From: Qipengyuania mesophila
GTDB taxonomy: Bacteria; Pseudomonadota; Alphaproteobacteria; Sphingomonadales; Sphingomonadaceae
DNA length: 64,000 bases
Direction: 5' to 3'
NCBI RefSeq assembly: GCF_019711655.1
Contig: NZ_JAIGNU010000001.1
Span: 1,335,501-1,399,500, forward strand
Both the position numbers and the translations under genes were made by a program. Numbering within the stretch: position 1 is the stretch's first letter; each line of letters starts with the position of its first letter. The notes under the pieces are model-generated. The model was not told where the DNA came from. It searched no databases and saw nothing but the letters and a program-made list of their open reading frames with translations. Positions 10,206 to 18,808 of the stretch are shown here, one piece after another.

Positions 10206-11129
10206 CTAAAGCCCCAGATCGGATTCGGGCGGGCGCTGCGGATGGTAGAGCGCCTGCATCGCCACGCCGGCATTGGCATTGGTGACGCTCACCGCGGCGC
10301 GGCTGATCGGATGCGGCAGCGCGGCGAACTCGCTCGGCGTCATGTTCATCGTGGTGCGAAAATCGCGGATGAAATGCGCCTGGTCCCAGTAATGAGTGTC
10401 GAGCGAGCCGATCCATTTCATCGAGGGGTCGAGCATGTATTTGCCCAGGCTGCGCAGGAAACGCTGACGGCGGAGGAGGACGCGCGGCGTGAAACCGAAA
10501 TGGCGGGGACAGAAGCGCTCGAAGGTGCGCGAGGTCATGCCCGCAAGTTCGGCCAGATCGGCCACCGAAGAGACATCTTCGGACAAGAGTGCGAGATGGA
10601 CCGACTGGATCGTCTCGTCGGCTTCGGGCGGCTCGCCGAGCAGCCCGCGAAAGGTGTCGGTGATAAGGGCAGCTGCTGCAGCGATGTCGTCGCCCTCGTT
10701 GCGCAGCGTGTCGAGCATCGCCTGCAGCGCTGGATCCGCCACCGATTGGCCGATGTCGCAGAACCGGTTGGCCATGGTGTTGACCGGACAACGCAGGAAG
10801 CGCGCCCAGCCGGCGGGGGTCAGGCCGATACCCCAGAACGTGCCGCCAGCGATGCGCAAGCGAGTGACCCGATCGGTCGGCCCCGATAGCACCGCGGACG
10901 GAACCGCGACCATCGGTCCATCGCCGATCACCGCTTCGTAGATATCCGCCTCGCCCGTGCGCAAATTGGCTTCTTCGGGAGGCAGCCAGTCCTCGACATC
11001 GACCCCCGGGGCTACGTCGGTGCGATAATAGGCCGACAGATAGGGCGCGAGGTCAGGTGGTGGCCCCACCAACCGCAAACGCAACCCACTCGATTCATAC
11101 TCCGTGACCCGAAGCGCAGCTGTCCCCAT
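10206..11129 (-). CDS. AraC-family transcriptional regulator, tandem paralogue 1
   Basis: A 307-residue regulator. The N-terminal half ([39 protein letters not shown]) resembles the DUF6597-type domain found ahead of AraC DNA-binding domains. The C-terminal third carries the paired helix-turn-helix region ([18 protein letters not shown], then [13 protein letters not shown]). Ligand and targets are unknown. It is one of three paralogues in a row (10206-13094) sharing FGF(T/S)PRxLLRRQRF. It ends 64 bases before pheS, so transcription may run on into pheST. Confidence 0.85.
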   Translation of the reverse strand: MGTAALRVTEYESSGLRLRLVGPPPDLAPYLSAYYRTDVAPGVDVEDWLPPEEANLRTGEADIYEAVIGDGPMVAVPSAVLSGPTDRVTRLRIAGGTFWGIGLTPAGWARFLRCPVNTMANRFCDIGQSVADPALQAMLDTLRNEGDDIAAAAALITDTFRGLLGEPPEADETIQSVHLALLSEDVSSVADLAELAGMTSRTFERFCPRHFGFTPRVLLRRQRFLRSLGKYMLDPSMKWIGSLDTHYWDQAHFIRDFRTTMNMTPSEFAALPHPISRAAVSVTNANAGVAMQALYHPQRPPESDLGL

Positions 11130-11219
11130 AGCTCGTCACATTCGGGTTAATTGTGTGAAAAGGCAAGAGCCTAGGCCGCGCCGGCGCCCAGCGATGCGCG
11201 GTCTCGCACCGCACCGGCG

Positions 11220-12110
11220 CTAGTCTCCCCGGGGTTGCTGCAAGACCTGCATCGCCTCGCCCGCCACCGCCATCCGCGCATGGGCGGCCGCGGCCAGGAC
11301 GGGGTGCGGGAGCTTGGCGTATCTGCTCGGCGGCATGGTCATGAACCGTCTGAAGTCGCGCACGAAATGGGCCTGGTCGTGATAGTGGCTGTCGAGCGTG
11401 TCGATCCATTTCAGCGAAGGATCGAGCATGAACTTGGCGAGGCTGCGGACGAAGCGCTGGCGCCGCAGCAGGAGCTGGGGGCTGAAACCGAACACCCGGC
11501 TGCAGAACCGTTCGGTGGTGCGGGGGCTCTGCCCTAGCGCTTGCGCCAGTTCGGCCACGCTATGGTGCGAAGGATCGGTCAGCGCCTTCTCCGCGCGCAG
11601 GATCGCCGCCTCGCGCGGCACCGGCCGAGCGAGCAGGACACCGAGCTCGCTCAGCATTGCATCGCGTTCCGCGATGATGTCGCCCCGCTCAGACGCGACG
11701 CAGGCGCAGAGCGCCCGCAAGCGCGCGAAGGATGGGTCGGCTTCAGCATCGGCATAGCGGTCGGCATAGGCGCTGGCCGGAGCATCGGTCAGCCGTGCCC
11801 AGCCCAGCGGCATAAGGCCGATCCCCCACGACCGCCCCGTGCGCGCGCGAAACCGGGTGGCGACGCTGGTTGGGCCGGTGATGACCGCGCGCGGCATGCG
11901 TTCGAGCGGCGTCTCGCCGATCCCGGCCTCCACCGTTCTGCCGGGGATGATGCGCAGATTCGCCCATTCCGGATGGAGCCAGTCCTCCACCGGCTGCTCT
12001 TCCGCGCCGGAGATCTCCATATGGTACAAAGTAGTGACGAAAGGACGCAGGCGCTCCGGTGGCAGGAAGAAACGCAAAGCTACAGCGGCCGATGCACCAC
12101 CCTGCTTCAT
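11220..12110 (-). CDS. AraC-family transcriptional regulator, tandem paralogue 2
   Basis: A 296-residue paralogue of the flanking regulators with the same layout: N-terminal sensing domain with WLHPEWANLR and WGIGLMPLGWARL, then a helix-turn-helix domain with VAELAQALGQSPRTTERF, FGFSPQLLLRRQRF and HYHDQAHFVRDFR. Its first 15 residues align without gaps with paralogue 3, supporting both start sites. The effector is unknown. Intergenic gaps of about 90-100 bases on either side suggest each copy could have its own promoter. Confidence 0.85.
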   Translation of the reverse strand: MKQGGASAAVALRFFLPPERLRPFVTTLYHMEISGAEEQPVEDWLHPEWANLRIIPGRTVEAGIGETPLERMPRAVITGPTSVATRFRARTGRSWGIGLMPLGWARLTDAPASAYADRYADAEADPSFARLRALCACVASERGDIIAERDAMLSELGVLLARPVPREAAILRAEKALTDPSHHSVAELAQALGQSPRTTERFCSRVFGFSPQLLLRRQRFVRSLAKFMLDPSLKWIDTLDSHYHDQAHFVRDFRRFMTMPPSRYAKLPHPVLAAAAHARMAVAGEAMQVLQQPRGD

Positions 12111-12212
12111 CGCCGCAGCATCCGCTCGAAGCCCGGCCTGTCCTGTCCTGTCGCGATCATCCCGTCCCGTTCCTCTACAACGGCTAGCAAATGGATAGGC
12201 AATACTCGATAG

Positions 12213-13094
12213 CTATTTGGGATCGTCCAGCGTCTGAGCCGGCGACCCCCAGACGCGTTTGCGCTCGGCCATGAAGGCACGCATGACCGGGTGCGGCTTG
12301 GCCGCGTATTCGCTGGGCGTGCAGCGCATGAAGGCATGGAATTCGTGCACGAAATGCGACTGGTCGTGATAGTGGCGATCGATCACGTCGGACCAGCTTG
12401 CCTGCGGTTCGAGCATGAAGGCGGCGAGGCTGCGCATCAGCCTCTGGCGGCGCAGCAGAAGACGCGGGGAAAAACCGAAATGGCGCGCGCAGACACGCTC
12501 GAGCGTGCGCTTCGACAGGCCGCATTTGCGCGCGAAGTCTTCGACCTGCAACAGGCGCGGGTCCACCATGACCTCGTGCACCTTCTGGATCCGGCGCTGG
12601 TCGCGCGGCGGATCGGCCAGCTTGCGGAAGAACTCGGTTAGTATCGCGAACTGCTGTTCGTCCGAATACTCGCGGGTGCACAATTTCTCGCACAGCGGGG
12701 CGAAGCGGTTGAAGACGGGCGATCGCTCGCCGTCGACCACAGTATTCGCATGCTCGCTGGCATCCTCGCCGATGAAGCGTGCCCAACCCAGTGGAAACAG
12801 GCCGATTCCCCACATCCGCGTACGGCCGAGCGTGAAGTGCGTGGGGCAAGAGCTGGGACCGGTGGCCTGGAAGCGCGCGCCATCGATCCGTTCCCCTTCG
12901 GGGAGTTCAGCCGATGGCCCCTTCTCGGTAAAAAACCGCAGATTGGACCATTCGGGCTGCAGCCAGTCTTCGAGCACCTCGCCCGGCGGCAGGTCCACTT
13001 CAAGCCGGTAAAAGGTTGTAAAGCAGGGGGCCAGATCGGCGGGTGGCGCGAAAAAGCGGACGTCGATGCTGTCCTGTCCGATCAATTGCCTCAT
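12213..13094 (-). CDS. AraC-family transcriptional regulator, tandem paralogue 3
   Basis: A 293-residue regulator, third of the cluster, with WLQPEWSNLRFF and WGIGLFPLGWARFI in the sensing half and VEDFARKCGLSKRTLERV plus HYHDQSHFVHEFH in the DNA-binding half. I chose ATG 13094 over 13148: from there the N-terminus (MRQLIGQDSIDVRFF) aligns in register with paralogue 2, and 13148 lies beyond a promoter and next to the rplT terminator. The leader is only about 10 bases. A dyad overlaps its promoter, suggesting self-regulation. Confidence 0.85.
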   Translation of the reverse strand: MRQLIGQDSIDVRFFAPPADLAPCFTTFYRLEVDLPPGEVLEDWLQPEWSNLRFFTEKGPSAELPEGERIDGARFQATGPSSCPTHFTLGRTRMWGIGLFPLGWARFIGEDASEHANTVVDGERSPVFNRFAPLCEKLCTREYSDEQQFAILTEFFRKLADPPRDQRRIQKVHEVMVDPRLLQVEDFARKCGLSKRTLERVCARHFGFSPRLLLRRQRLMRSLAAFMLEPQASWSDVIDRHYHDQSHFVHEFHAFMRCTPSEYAAKPHPVMRAFMAERKRVWGSPAQTLDDPK

Positions 13095-13138
13095 CCTACT
13101 ACGGATGCGGAATATACCCGCTTGTAGGATGGCGACAA
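13095..13138 (-). promoter_or_regulatory. Promoter with overlapping dyad for AraC paralogue 3
   Basis: On the minus strand TTGTCG (13133-13138), 16 bases and TATATT (13111-13116) form a good sigma-70 promoter, the clearest -10 box in the window. It is overlapped by an interrupted dyad: CCTAC (13095-13099) with GTAGG (13124-13128), and inside it GCGG (13107-13110) with CCGC (13118-13121). The start point would fall near 13104, about 10 bases before the ATG. An operator role is inferred. Confidence 0.6.
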
Positions 13139-13150
13139 CAGTGTCCATAC

Positions 13151-13180
13151 GTAAAGGGCGCCCCTAATGGAGCGCCCTTC
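13151..13180 (-). terminator. Terminator of the rpmI-rplT unit
   Basis: The arms 13154-13164 and 13169-13179 (AAGGGCGCCCC and GGAGCGCCCTT) pair at 10 of 11 positions around a TAAT loop. On the minus strand the stem ends in CCCTTTACG, a weak U-tract. It lies 25 bases past the rplT stop and just before the promoter of the next gene. Confidence 0.6.
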
Positions 13181-13204
13181 GAGAATGCCTTGTCGAGCAG
13201 GAAC

Positions 13205-13564
13205 TTAGGCGGGAAGCGCCTTTTTGGCCTGTTCGATGATCGCCTTGAAGGCGCCCGCTTCGTTCATGGCGAGATCGGCCATGACCTTGCGGTCGAGTTC
13301 GATGCCCGCCAGCTTGGTGCCGTGCATGAACTGCGAATAGGTGAGCCCTTCGGCGCGGACCGCGGCATTGATGCGCTGGATCCAGAGAGCGCGGAAGTTG
13401 CGCTTCTTGATCTTGCGGTCGCGGTAGGCGTACTGGCCGGCCTTTTCGACGGCCTGGCGGGCGATGCGGATCGTGTTCTTGCGACGGCCGCGATAGCCCT
13501 TCGCCTGATCCAATAGACGCTTGTGCTTCTGGCGCGTGGTGACGCCGCGTTTAATGCGAGGCAT
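13205..13564 (-). CDS. rplT: 50S ribosomal protein L20
   Basis: L20 is a primary 23S rRNA-binding protein needed for early 50S assembly. The 119 residues begin [18 protein letters not shown] and contain the conserved RTLWI-like block ([20 protein letters not shown]), matching the normal length of about 117-120. It lies 23 bases downstream of rpmI, the usual pairing. In some bacteria L20 represses this operon by binding its leader; I see no obvious such pseudoknot here. Confidence 0.98.
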   Translation of the reverse strand: MPRIKRGVTTRQKHKRLLDQAKGYRGRRKNTIRIARQAVEKAGQYAYRDRKIKKRNFRALWIQRINAAVRAEGLTYSQFMHGTKLAGIELDRKVMADLAMNEAGAFKAIIEQAKKALPA

Positions 13565-13587
13565 TTCGTATTCTCCTTAGTTCGCGC

Positions 13588-13791
13588 TCAGTCGAGGCCG
13601 TAGGGCGCCCACTTCTTCACCGTCTTGCTGTCGGCTTCCGACAGGACGGTGGTGCCGCGGTTCTGGCGAATATACTTCGCATTGTGGCTGATCAGGCGGT
13701 GGCGCTTGCCGGCGACACCATGCTTGACCTTGCCGGTTGCGGTGATCTTGAAGCGTTTCTTCACACCGCTCTTGGTCTTCAGCTTGGGCAT
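13588..13791 (-). CDS. rpmI: 50S ribosomal protein L35
   Basis: A 67-residue basic protein, [17 protein letters not shown], with [20 protein letters not shown], standard for L35 of the large ribosomal subunit. ATG 13791 is preceded by AAAGGAGATGAAA, an excellent ribosome-binding site; the longer frame to 13908 is an upstream read-through. First gene of the rpmI-rplT operon; infC is not adjacent here. Confidence 0.98.
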   Translation of the reverse strand: MPKLKTKSGVKKRFKITATGKVKHGVAGKRHRLISHNAKYIRQNRGTTVLSEADSKTVKKWAPYGLD

Positions 13792-13880
13792 TTTCATCTC
13801 CTTTACAGAGACACGTCGCGCCAGCCCTGGCAGCCCTTTCGGCCAGACCGGCGGTGAATCACGTGTCGGTGAAGGGCGCG

Positions 13881-13908
13881 CGTCTAGCGGGTTGGCCGCG
13901 AATTGCAA
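13881..13908 (-). promoter_or_regulatory. Candidate promoter of rpmI-rplT
   Basis: On the minus strand TTGCAA (13903-13908), 16 bases and TAGACG (13881-13886) give a plausible alphaproteobacterial promoter with a leader of about 85 bases before rpmI. The same layout (TTGCAN, 16 bases, TAGNCG) appears ahead of prs at 18688-18715. Confidence 0.4.
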
Positions 13909-13964
13909 GGGAAAGCTGGATTGCCCCTGTCATAGCGGCTACCCCTCTTTTCGGGGGTTCACGC

Positions 13965-14630
13965 ATGGAATTCGGATCGGATCACAAGAAGCTGCTTGCC
14001 TTGGGCGTCCTGTTCATCCTGATCATGATCGGGATCGCGGTGCTGTTCCGGCCCTGCGACTTATCGCTGAGCTTTAGCGACGGGATTCGCTACAATTGCC
14101 GGACCGATCCGCCGCTGCCGAGCCCTTCGCCCGATCCGATACATACCCAAAGTCCGCGACCGGGGCCGAGCGAGACCGGGGTCTCTCCCGGACCGGGCCG
14201 GACCGATGCGCCCCGTGACAACACCCCGCCGCAAGTCCAGCCCAGCCCCACCGGCGGCAGCCAGAGCCGCGAACAAACCCGCCCGCCGGCCAATTTCGCC
14301 TGGCAGATGAACGAGTTCGCCCGCCTCGATCCCCCGCAAGGCTACACTTGGTACGACGTGCGGGACACGGTGGCCACGCCCCAGACGGCACTCGTGCGCA
14401 TTCCCGACGAAGATTGGCCGAGGCTCGAGGACCTCGAAGTCGGCAACCTGCTCGTCGCCACGGGATATAAGAACATTCGCCGGCGACCGGTCGAATCCAG
14501 CCGCATGTTGACGCTGGAGCCCGACAGCTGTGTCCGCGTCATCGAGGGGCGCCGCTATTACTTCGACCAGCAGACCGGCCGTCGTTCCTCGGGTTGGCTG
14601 CCGGTCGAACTGGCGACCTGCCCCGAGTGA
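13965..14630 (+). CDS. Membrane-anchored protein of unknown function
   Basis: A 221-residue protein I do not recognise. A single transmembrane helix (about residues 10-30, LLALGVLFILIMIGIAVLF) anchors it. A Pro/Ser/Thr/Gly-rich linker follows (about 45-105, many PSP and PGP turns), then a compact C-terminal domain with two Cys (SCVRVIEGRRYYFDQQTGR, ending ATCPE) that could form a disulphide in the periplasm. ATG 13965 has GGGGG nearby; an in-frame upstream start at 13854 would antisense the rpmI leader. It is divergent from rpmI and convergent with an SDR gene. Confidence 0.7.
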   Translation: MEFGSDHKKLLALGVLFILIMIGIAVLFRPCDLSLSFSDGIRYNCRTDPPLPSPSPDPIHTQSPRPGPSETGVSPGPGRTDAPRDNTPPQVQPSPTGGSQSREQTRPPANFAWQMNEFARLDPPQGYTWYDVRDTVATPQTALVRIPDEDWPRLEDLEVGNLLVATGYKNIRRRPVESSRMLTLEPDSCVRVIEGRRYYFDQQTGRRSSGWLPVELATCPE

Positions 14631-14635
14631 GATCA

Positions 14636-15382
14636 TCAGAAGTGGGTCAGGTACCCGCCATCGACCGCCAGCGTATGGCCCGTGATGTAGCTCGCCTCGG
14701 GCGAGGCGAGGAAGGCGACCGCGCCGGCGATCTCGTCGGGTTCGCCCCACCGGCCGAGCGAGGTGCGCCGCGCGAGATGGCGCGCGACATCGGGATCGTC
14801 GGCCATCTCGGCATTGGCCTCGGTGGCGAAATAGCCGGGCGCCACCGCATTGACGGTGATGCCGGTGATGCCGAGTTCGGCAGCCAGTGCACGAGAGAGC
14901 GCGGCCAGTCCGCCCTTGCTCGCGGTATAGAGCACGTCGCCGCGCGCAATGTCGGCGGCGATCGAGGTGATGTTGACGATGCGCCCGTATCGGCGCGCCT
15001 GCATCAGCGGGACGGCACGCCGTGCGAGATCGAAGGGGGCGACGAGATTGGTCGCAAGCATGGCGGCGAGATCGTCCCGCCGGAGCAGCGCGAGCGGACG
15101 GCGGTCGCGCTGGCCGACATTGTTGACGAGGATGTCGAGCCCCTCCTCCGCCAGGCTGGCGAAAGCGGCCTCGCTCGCCGCGTCGTCGGCGATATCGAAT
15201 GCGAGCACGCCCGCGCGCGGACCGATGCGTTCGGCGGCCGCCTCGAGCGAGGCCGAATCGCGGCCGTTGAGCCAGACCCGCGCGCCCTCTTCAGCGAGCC
15301 GCTGCGCGATTTCGAAACCCAGTCCGCGCGCAGCACCGGTAACCAGCGCTATGCGCCCCTCGAGCGATCCCGTCCCTGCCAT
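14636..15382 (-). CDS. SDR family oxidoreductase
   Basis: A 248-residue classical short-chain dehydrogenase. The cofactor loop is TGAARGLG (about 15-22), NNVGQRD replaces the usual NNAG, the active-site Ser is in NITSIAAD and Tyr/Lys in LYTASKGG. The C-terminal TGHTLAVDGGYLTHF is typical of gluconate 5-dehydrogenase or 3-ketoacyl-ACP reductase-like enzymes. The substrate is unknown. It lies one base after the stop of another SDR gene, so the two are cotranscribed and may act on successive substrates. Confidence 0.85.
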   Translation of the reverse strand: MAGTGSLEGRIALVTGAARGLGFEIAQRLAEEGARVWLNGRDSASLEAAAERIGPRAGVLAFDIADDAASEAAFASLAEEGLDILVNNVGQRDRRPLALLRRDDLAAMLATNLVAPFDLARRAVPLMQARRYGRIVNITSIAADIARGDVLYTASKGGLAALSRALAAELGITGITVNAVAPGYFATEANAEMADDPDVARHLARRTSLGRWGEPDEIAGAVAFLASPEASYITGHTLAVDGGYLTHF

Positions 15383-15383
15383 G

Positions 15384-16148
15384 TCAGTGCTCGTAGATCA
15401 TCTTCGCGGTCATGCCACCATCGATATTGAGATGCTGCCCGGTGACGAAGCCCGCGCCGTGGAGATAGGCGACCGCCTCGGCAATATCCTCGGGGCGGCC
15501 GATCCGGCCGGCGGGATGCTGGTCGCGGTCCTGCGGGCTGTGCTCGGGATGCGTCCGCGCACCCGACTTCTGCCATGGGCCGGTCTCGATCCAGCCCGGC
15601 CGGATCGCATTGACGCGGATGAGCGGGCCGAGCGAGACCGCGAGCGAATGCGTCAGCGCGTCGAGCCCTCCCTTCGCTGCCGCATAGGCGAACGTCTCGG
15701 GCTCGCTCATCACCGCGCGGGTCGAGGAGATATTGGCGATGCTCGCCCCCTCGGCGCGGCGCAGAAGCGGAAGGCTGGCGCGGGTGACGAGGAAGGCGGC
15801 GGTCAGGCTGGCGTCGATCCACGCCTGCCAGTCCTTGAGCGCGAGCTGGTCGAGCGGCCCCGCATAGGGATCGGCGATCCCGGCATTGTTGACCAGGCAG
15901 TCGAGCGGATCAGCGCCGAGCCACTCTTCAATCCTCGCGAAGGCAGCGTTGACCTCGCCCTCACGCCCGACATTGCAGGTGAGCAACAGCGCATGCTCGC
16001 GCGGCAGCGCATCGCGCAGTTCGGCCAGAGCCTCCGCATCCCTATCGAGACCGATGACGCGCCAGCCGAGGCCGTGGAAATGCATGGTAGTGGCGCGGCC
16101 GATGCCGTTGCCGGCGCCGGTAACGAGAAGGGTTTTGGGGTGATCCAT
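15384..16148 (-). CDS. SDR family oxidoreductase
   Basis: A 254-residue classical short-chain dehydrogenase with TGAGNGIG (about 10-17), NNAGIADPYAG (about 87-97), NISSTRAV with the catalytic Ser and FAYAAAKGG with Tyr/Lys. Most of this group reduce ketones or oxidise sugar-type alcohols with NAD(P); the substrate is not evident. It precedes the second SDR (14636-15382) with a one-base gap. It lies downstream of the outer-membrane gene but is separated from it by a strong terminator. Confidence 0.85.
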   Translation of the reverse strand: MDHPKTLLVTGAGNGIGRATTMHFHGLGWRVIGLDRDAEALAELRDALPREHALLLTCNVGREGEVNAAFARIEEWLGADPLDCLVNNAGIADPYAGPLDQLALKDWQAWIDASLTAAFLVTRASLPLLRRAEGASIANISSTRAVMSEPETFAYAAAKGGLDALTHSLAVSLGPLIRVNAIRPGWIETGPWQKSGARTHPEHSPQDRDQHPAGRIGRPEDIAEAVAYLHGAGFVTGQHLNIDGGMTAKMIYEH

Positions 16149-16186
16149 CCCGTCTCAACGCTGCGGACGGGCAGCGGGTCCGAAAG

Positions 16187-16222
16187 CAAAAGGGGCGCGG
16201 CACCCTGCGGCGCCGCGCCCCC
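16187..16222 (-). terminator. Rho-independent terminator of the outer-membrane barrel gene
   Basis: On the minus strand a GC-rich stem (GGGGCGCGGC at 16212-16221 with GCCGCGCCCC at 16192-16201) is followed directly by TTTTGCTTT. It begins 18 bases after the stop of the barrel gene and separates it from the SDR pair. Confidence 0.8.
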
Positions 16223-16239
16223 ATCCTGCATTCGCGGTA

Positions 16240-16824
16240 TTAGAAACGCATGCCCAGCGCGACGCCGGCATGGCGACGCTGCATGTTGATGCCGTAGTAC
16301 TGGCCGAGGTCGGCATAGCCACCTTCGACGCGGCCGTAGAAGTTGTTGCCGAAGCCCTGTTCGTAACCGAGAGCGAAAGCCACGCCGCCGATGCCGTCGC
16401 TGACCGTGTCGGTCCCGTCGGTAGCTTCGAGCGTCATCTCGCCATAGCCGATCTTGCCGTAGACCAGACCCGAAGCGGCGACCGAATAGCCGACCGAGAG
16501 ACCGGCTTCGAGGTAGTTCTTGACGCTCAGGCAGTCGCTGCCGTCGCAGTTTTCGACGGTCGAGAATTCGTACTGTGCATAGGGACCGACGGTCCAGTCG
16601 CCGAGCGGCGCGTCATAGCCGATCTCGCCACCGAAGGCGAAGGCGCTGCCGAGCTTGTAGACGTCGTCGTCTTCGACGATCGAGCTGACGGTCGGGGTTT
16701 CGTAGGTTGCGCGGGCTTCGACGCGCAGGCCGCCGAGAGTCGTCGCCGGAGCCGCATCCTGCGCAAAGGCAGCCGCGGGGATGCACGCGCCGACGATGGC
16801 GAGCGTAACAATCGATTTATTCAT
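16240..16824 (-). CDS. Outer-membrane beta-barrel protein (OmpA/OmpX-like)
   Basis: A 194-residue outer-membrane protein. Signal peptide MNKSIVTLAIVGACIPAAAFAQ (1-22) is followed by alternating amphipathic strands rich in Gly and Tyr (GGEIGYDAPLGDWTVGPYAQY, LVYGKIGYGEM, YGRVEGGYADLGQYYGI) and a C-terminal Phe (GVALGMRF), the BAM recognition signature. It is probably an eight-stranded barrel of the Omp25/OmpW kind with a structural or adhesive role. A Cys pair (NCDGSDC) lies in one loop. ATG 16824 is chosen because it begins the signal peptide. It has its own terminator. Confidence 0.88.
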   Translation of the reverse strand: MNKSIVTLAIVGACIPAAAFAQDAAPATTLGGLRVEARATYETPTVSSIVEDDDVYKLGSAFAFGGEIGYDAPLGDWTVGPYAQYEFSTVENCDGSDCLSVKNYLEAGLSVGYSVAASGLVYGKIGYGEMTLEATDGTDTVSDGIGGVAFALGYEQGFGNNFYGRVEGGYADLGQYYGINMQRRHAGVALGMRF

Positions 16825-16942
16825 GAAAATACGATCCCTAAAGATAATGCCGAGCAATTCGGCGCGCGGACCGATAGACGCGAAATGTTGGCTGGCAACA
16901 GAAATTTGCAGGCCGCTGCCACTTGCCCACGGGGTGAGGCAT

Positions 16943-17716
16943 TCAACCCATAGCTTCGAGCACGTCTTCGAGCCTTGCGGCATCGCCAAGCGCGATCACC
17001 CGCCCGTCGCTCTGGGCATCGAGCGGATTGCCCTGCCAGTCGGCCATGACCCCGCCCGCGCCTTCGACCACGGGCACGAGCGCGGCGAAATCATGCAGCT
17101 TGAGATTGGCTTCGACGACGAGGTCGACATGGCCCGAGGCGACGAGGCCGTAATTGTAACAGTCGCCGCCGTAGATGATCTTGCGTTCGGCCACCGCCTT
17201 GGCGACCCCCATGAAGGCATCGACGTCGGTGCCGGAGAACTGGTGCGGCGTGGTGGTGCCCAGCACCGCATCGGTCAGGTCCTTGCACGGCGCGGCATGC
17301 ACCGGCTTGCCGTTGAAGGTCGTGCCTTCGCCGATCCGCCCGACCCAGCGTTCGCGCGCGATCGGCTGGTCGATCACCCCCAGCACCGGCCAGCCGTCCT
17401 GCATCAGCGCGATCAGCGTCCCGAAGATCGGCCGTCCGGCGATGAAGCTGGTGGTGCCGTCGATCGGGTCGAGCACCCATTGCCGACCGGCGCCCTCGTT
17501 GCGCGTGCCATATTCCTCGCCGATGATGCCGTCGGCAGCACGCTCCGCCTCCAGGATCGCGCGCATCGCCGCCTCTGCCGCGCGGTCGGCCTCGGTCACG
17601 TAGCTGCGGTCGGCCTTCTGCTCCTGCGACCACGCGCCGCGAAACAGTGGCCGGATCGCCGCCCCAGCCGCATCGGCCAGGCGATTCGCGAGCGCGAGAT
17701 CGGCGGCACTCGCCAT
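16943..17716 (-). CDS. hisN: Inositol monophosphatase family, probable histidinol-phosphatase
   Basis: A 257-residue Mg-dependent phosphatase of the inositol monophosphatase family. GEEYGT, the metal site LDPIDGTTSF (about 82-91) and a downstream KLHDFAA acidic motif complete the active site. KIIYGGDCYNYGLVASG resembles the HisN type that removes phosphate from histidinol phosphate in actinobacteria and alphaproteobacteria; inositol monophosphatase or fructose bisphosphatase activity is the alternative. It starts two bases after prs, which makes the PRPP that begins histidine synthesis, and this supports the histidine role. Confidence 0.75.
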   Translation of the reverse strand: MASAADLALANRLADAAGAAIRPLFRGAWSQEQKADRSYVTEADRAAEAAMRAILEAERAADGIIGEEYGTRNEGAGRQWVLDPIDGTTSFIAGRPIFGTLIALMQDGWPVLGVIDQPIARERWVGRIGEGTTFNGKPVHAAPCKDLTDAVLGTTTPHQFSGTDVDAFMGVAKAVAERKIIYGGDCYNYGLVASGHVDLVVEANLKLHDFAALVPVVEGAGGVMADWQGNPLDAQSDGRVIALGDAARLEDVLEAMG

Positions 17717-17717
17717 C

Positions 17718-18653
<936 letters not shown>

Positions 18654-18687
18654 GTGGCGAATCCCTGGGTCAGCTGGCGATGCGCAC

Positions 18688-18715
18688 CGCCTAGCCGAGC
18701 GTCACGGGAATGCAA
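18688..18715 (-). promoter_or_regulatory. Candidate promoter of prs
   Basis: Minus strand TTGCAT (18710-18715), 16 bases, TAGGCG (18688-18693), about 34 bases before the prs ATG. The layout matches the rpmI candidate at 13881-13908. Read by eye only. Confidence 0.4.
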
Positions 18716-18808
18716 CATGGCGATGCGGGTTTTGGGGAGTCTTTAGTGTGGGGGCGCGCTCGCTGTCCGCCGGCAGCGCTCGGCGGAGGCGACTGGACGC
18801 CCCTCGCC

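Noticed and set aside
11130..11219. Nested GC-rich inverted repeats after the second AraC gene as a terminator
   Set aside because: GCGCCGG/CCGGCGC and GCGGT/ACCGC pair, but no U-tract and a long interrupted loop make it weak.
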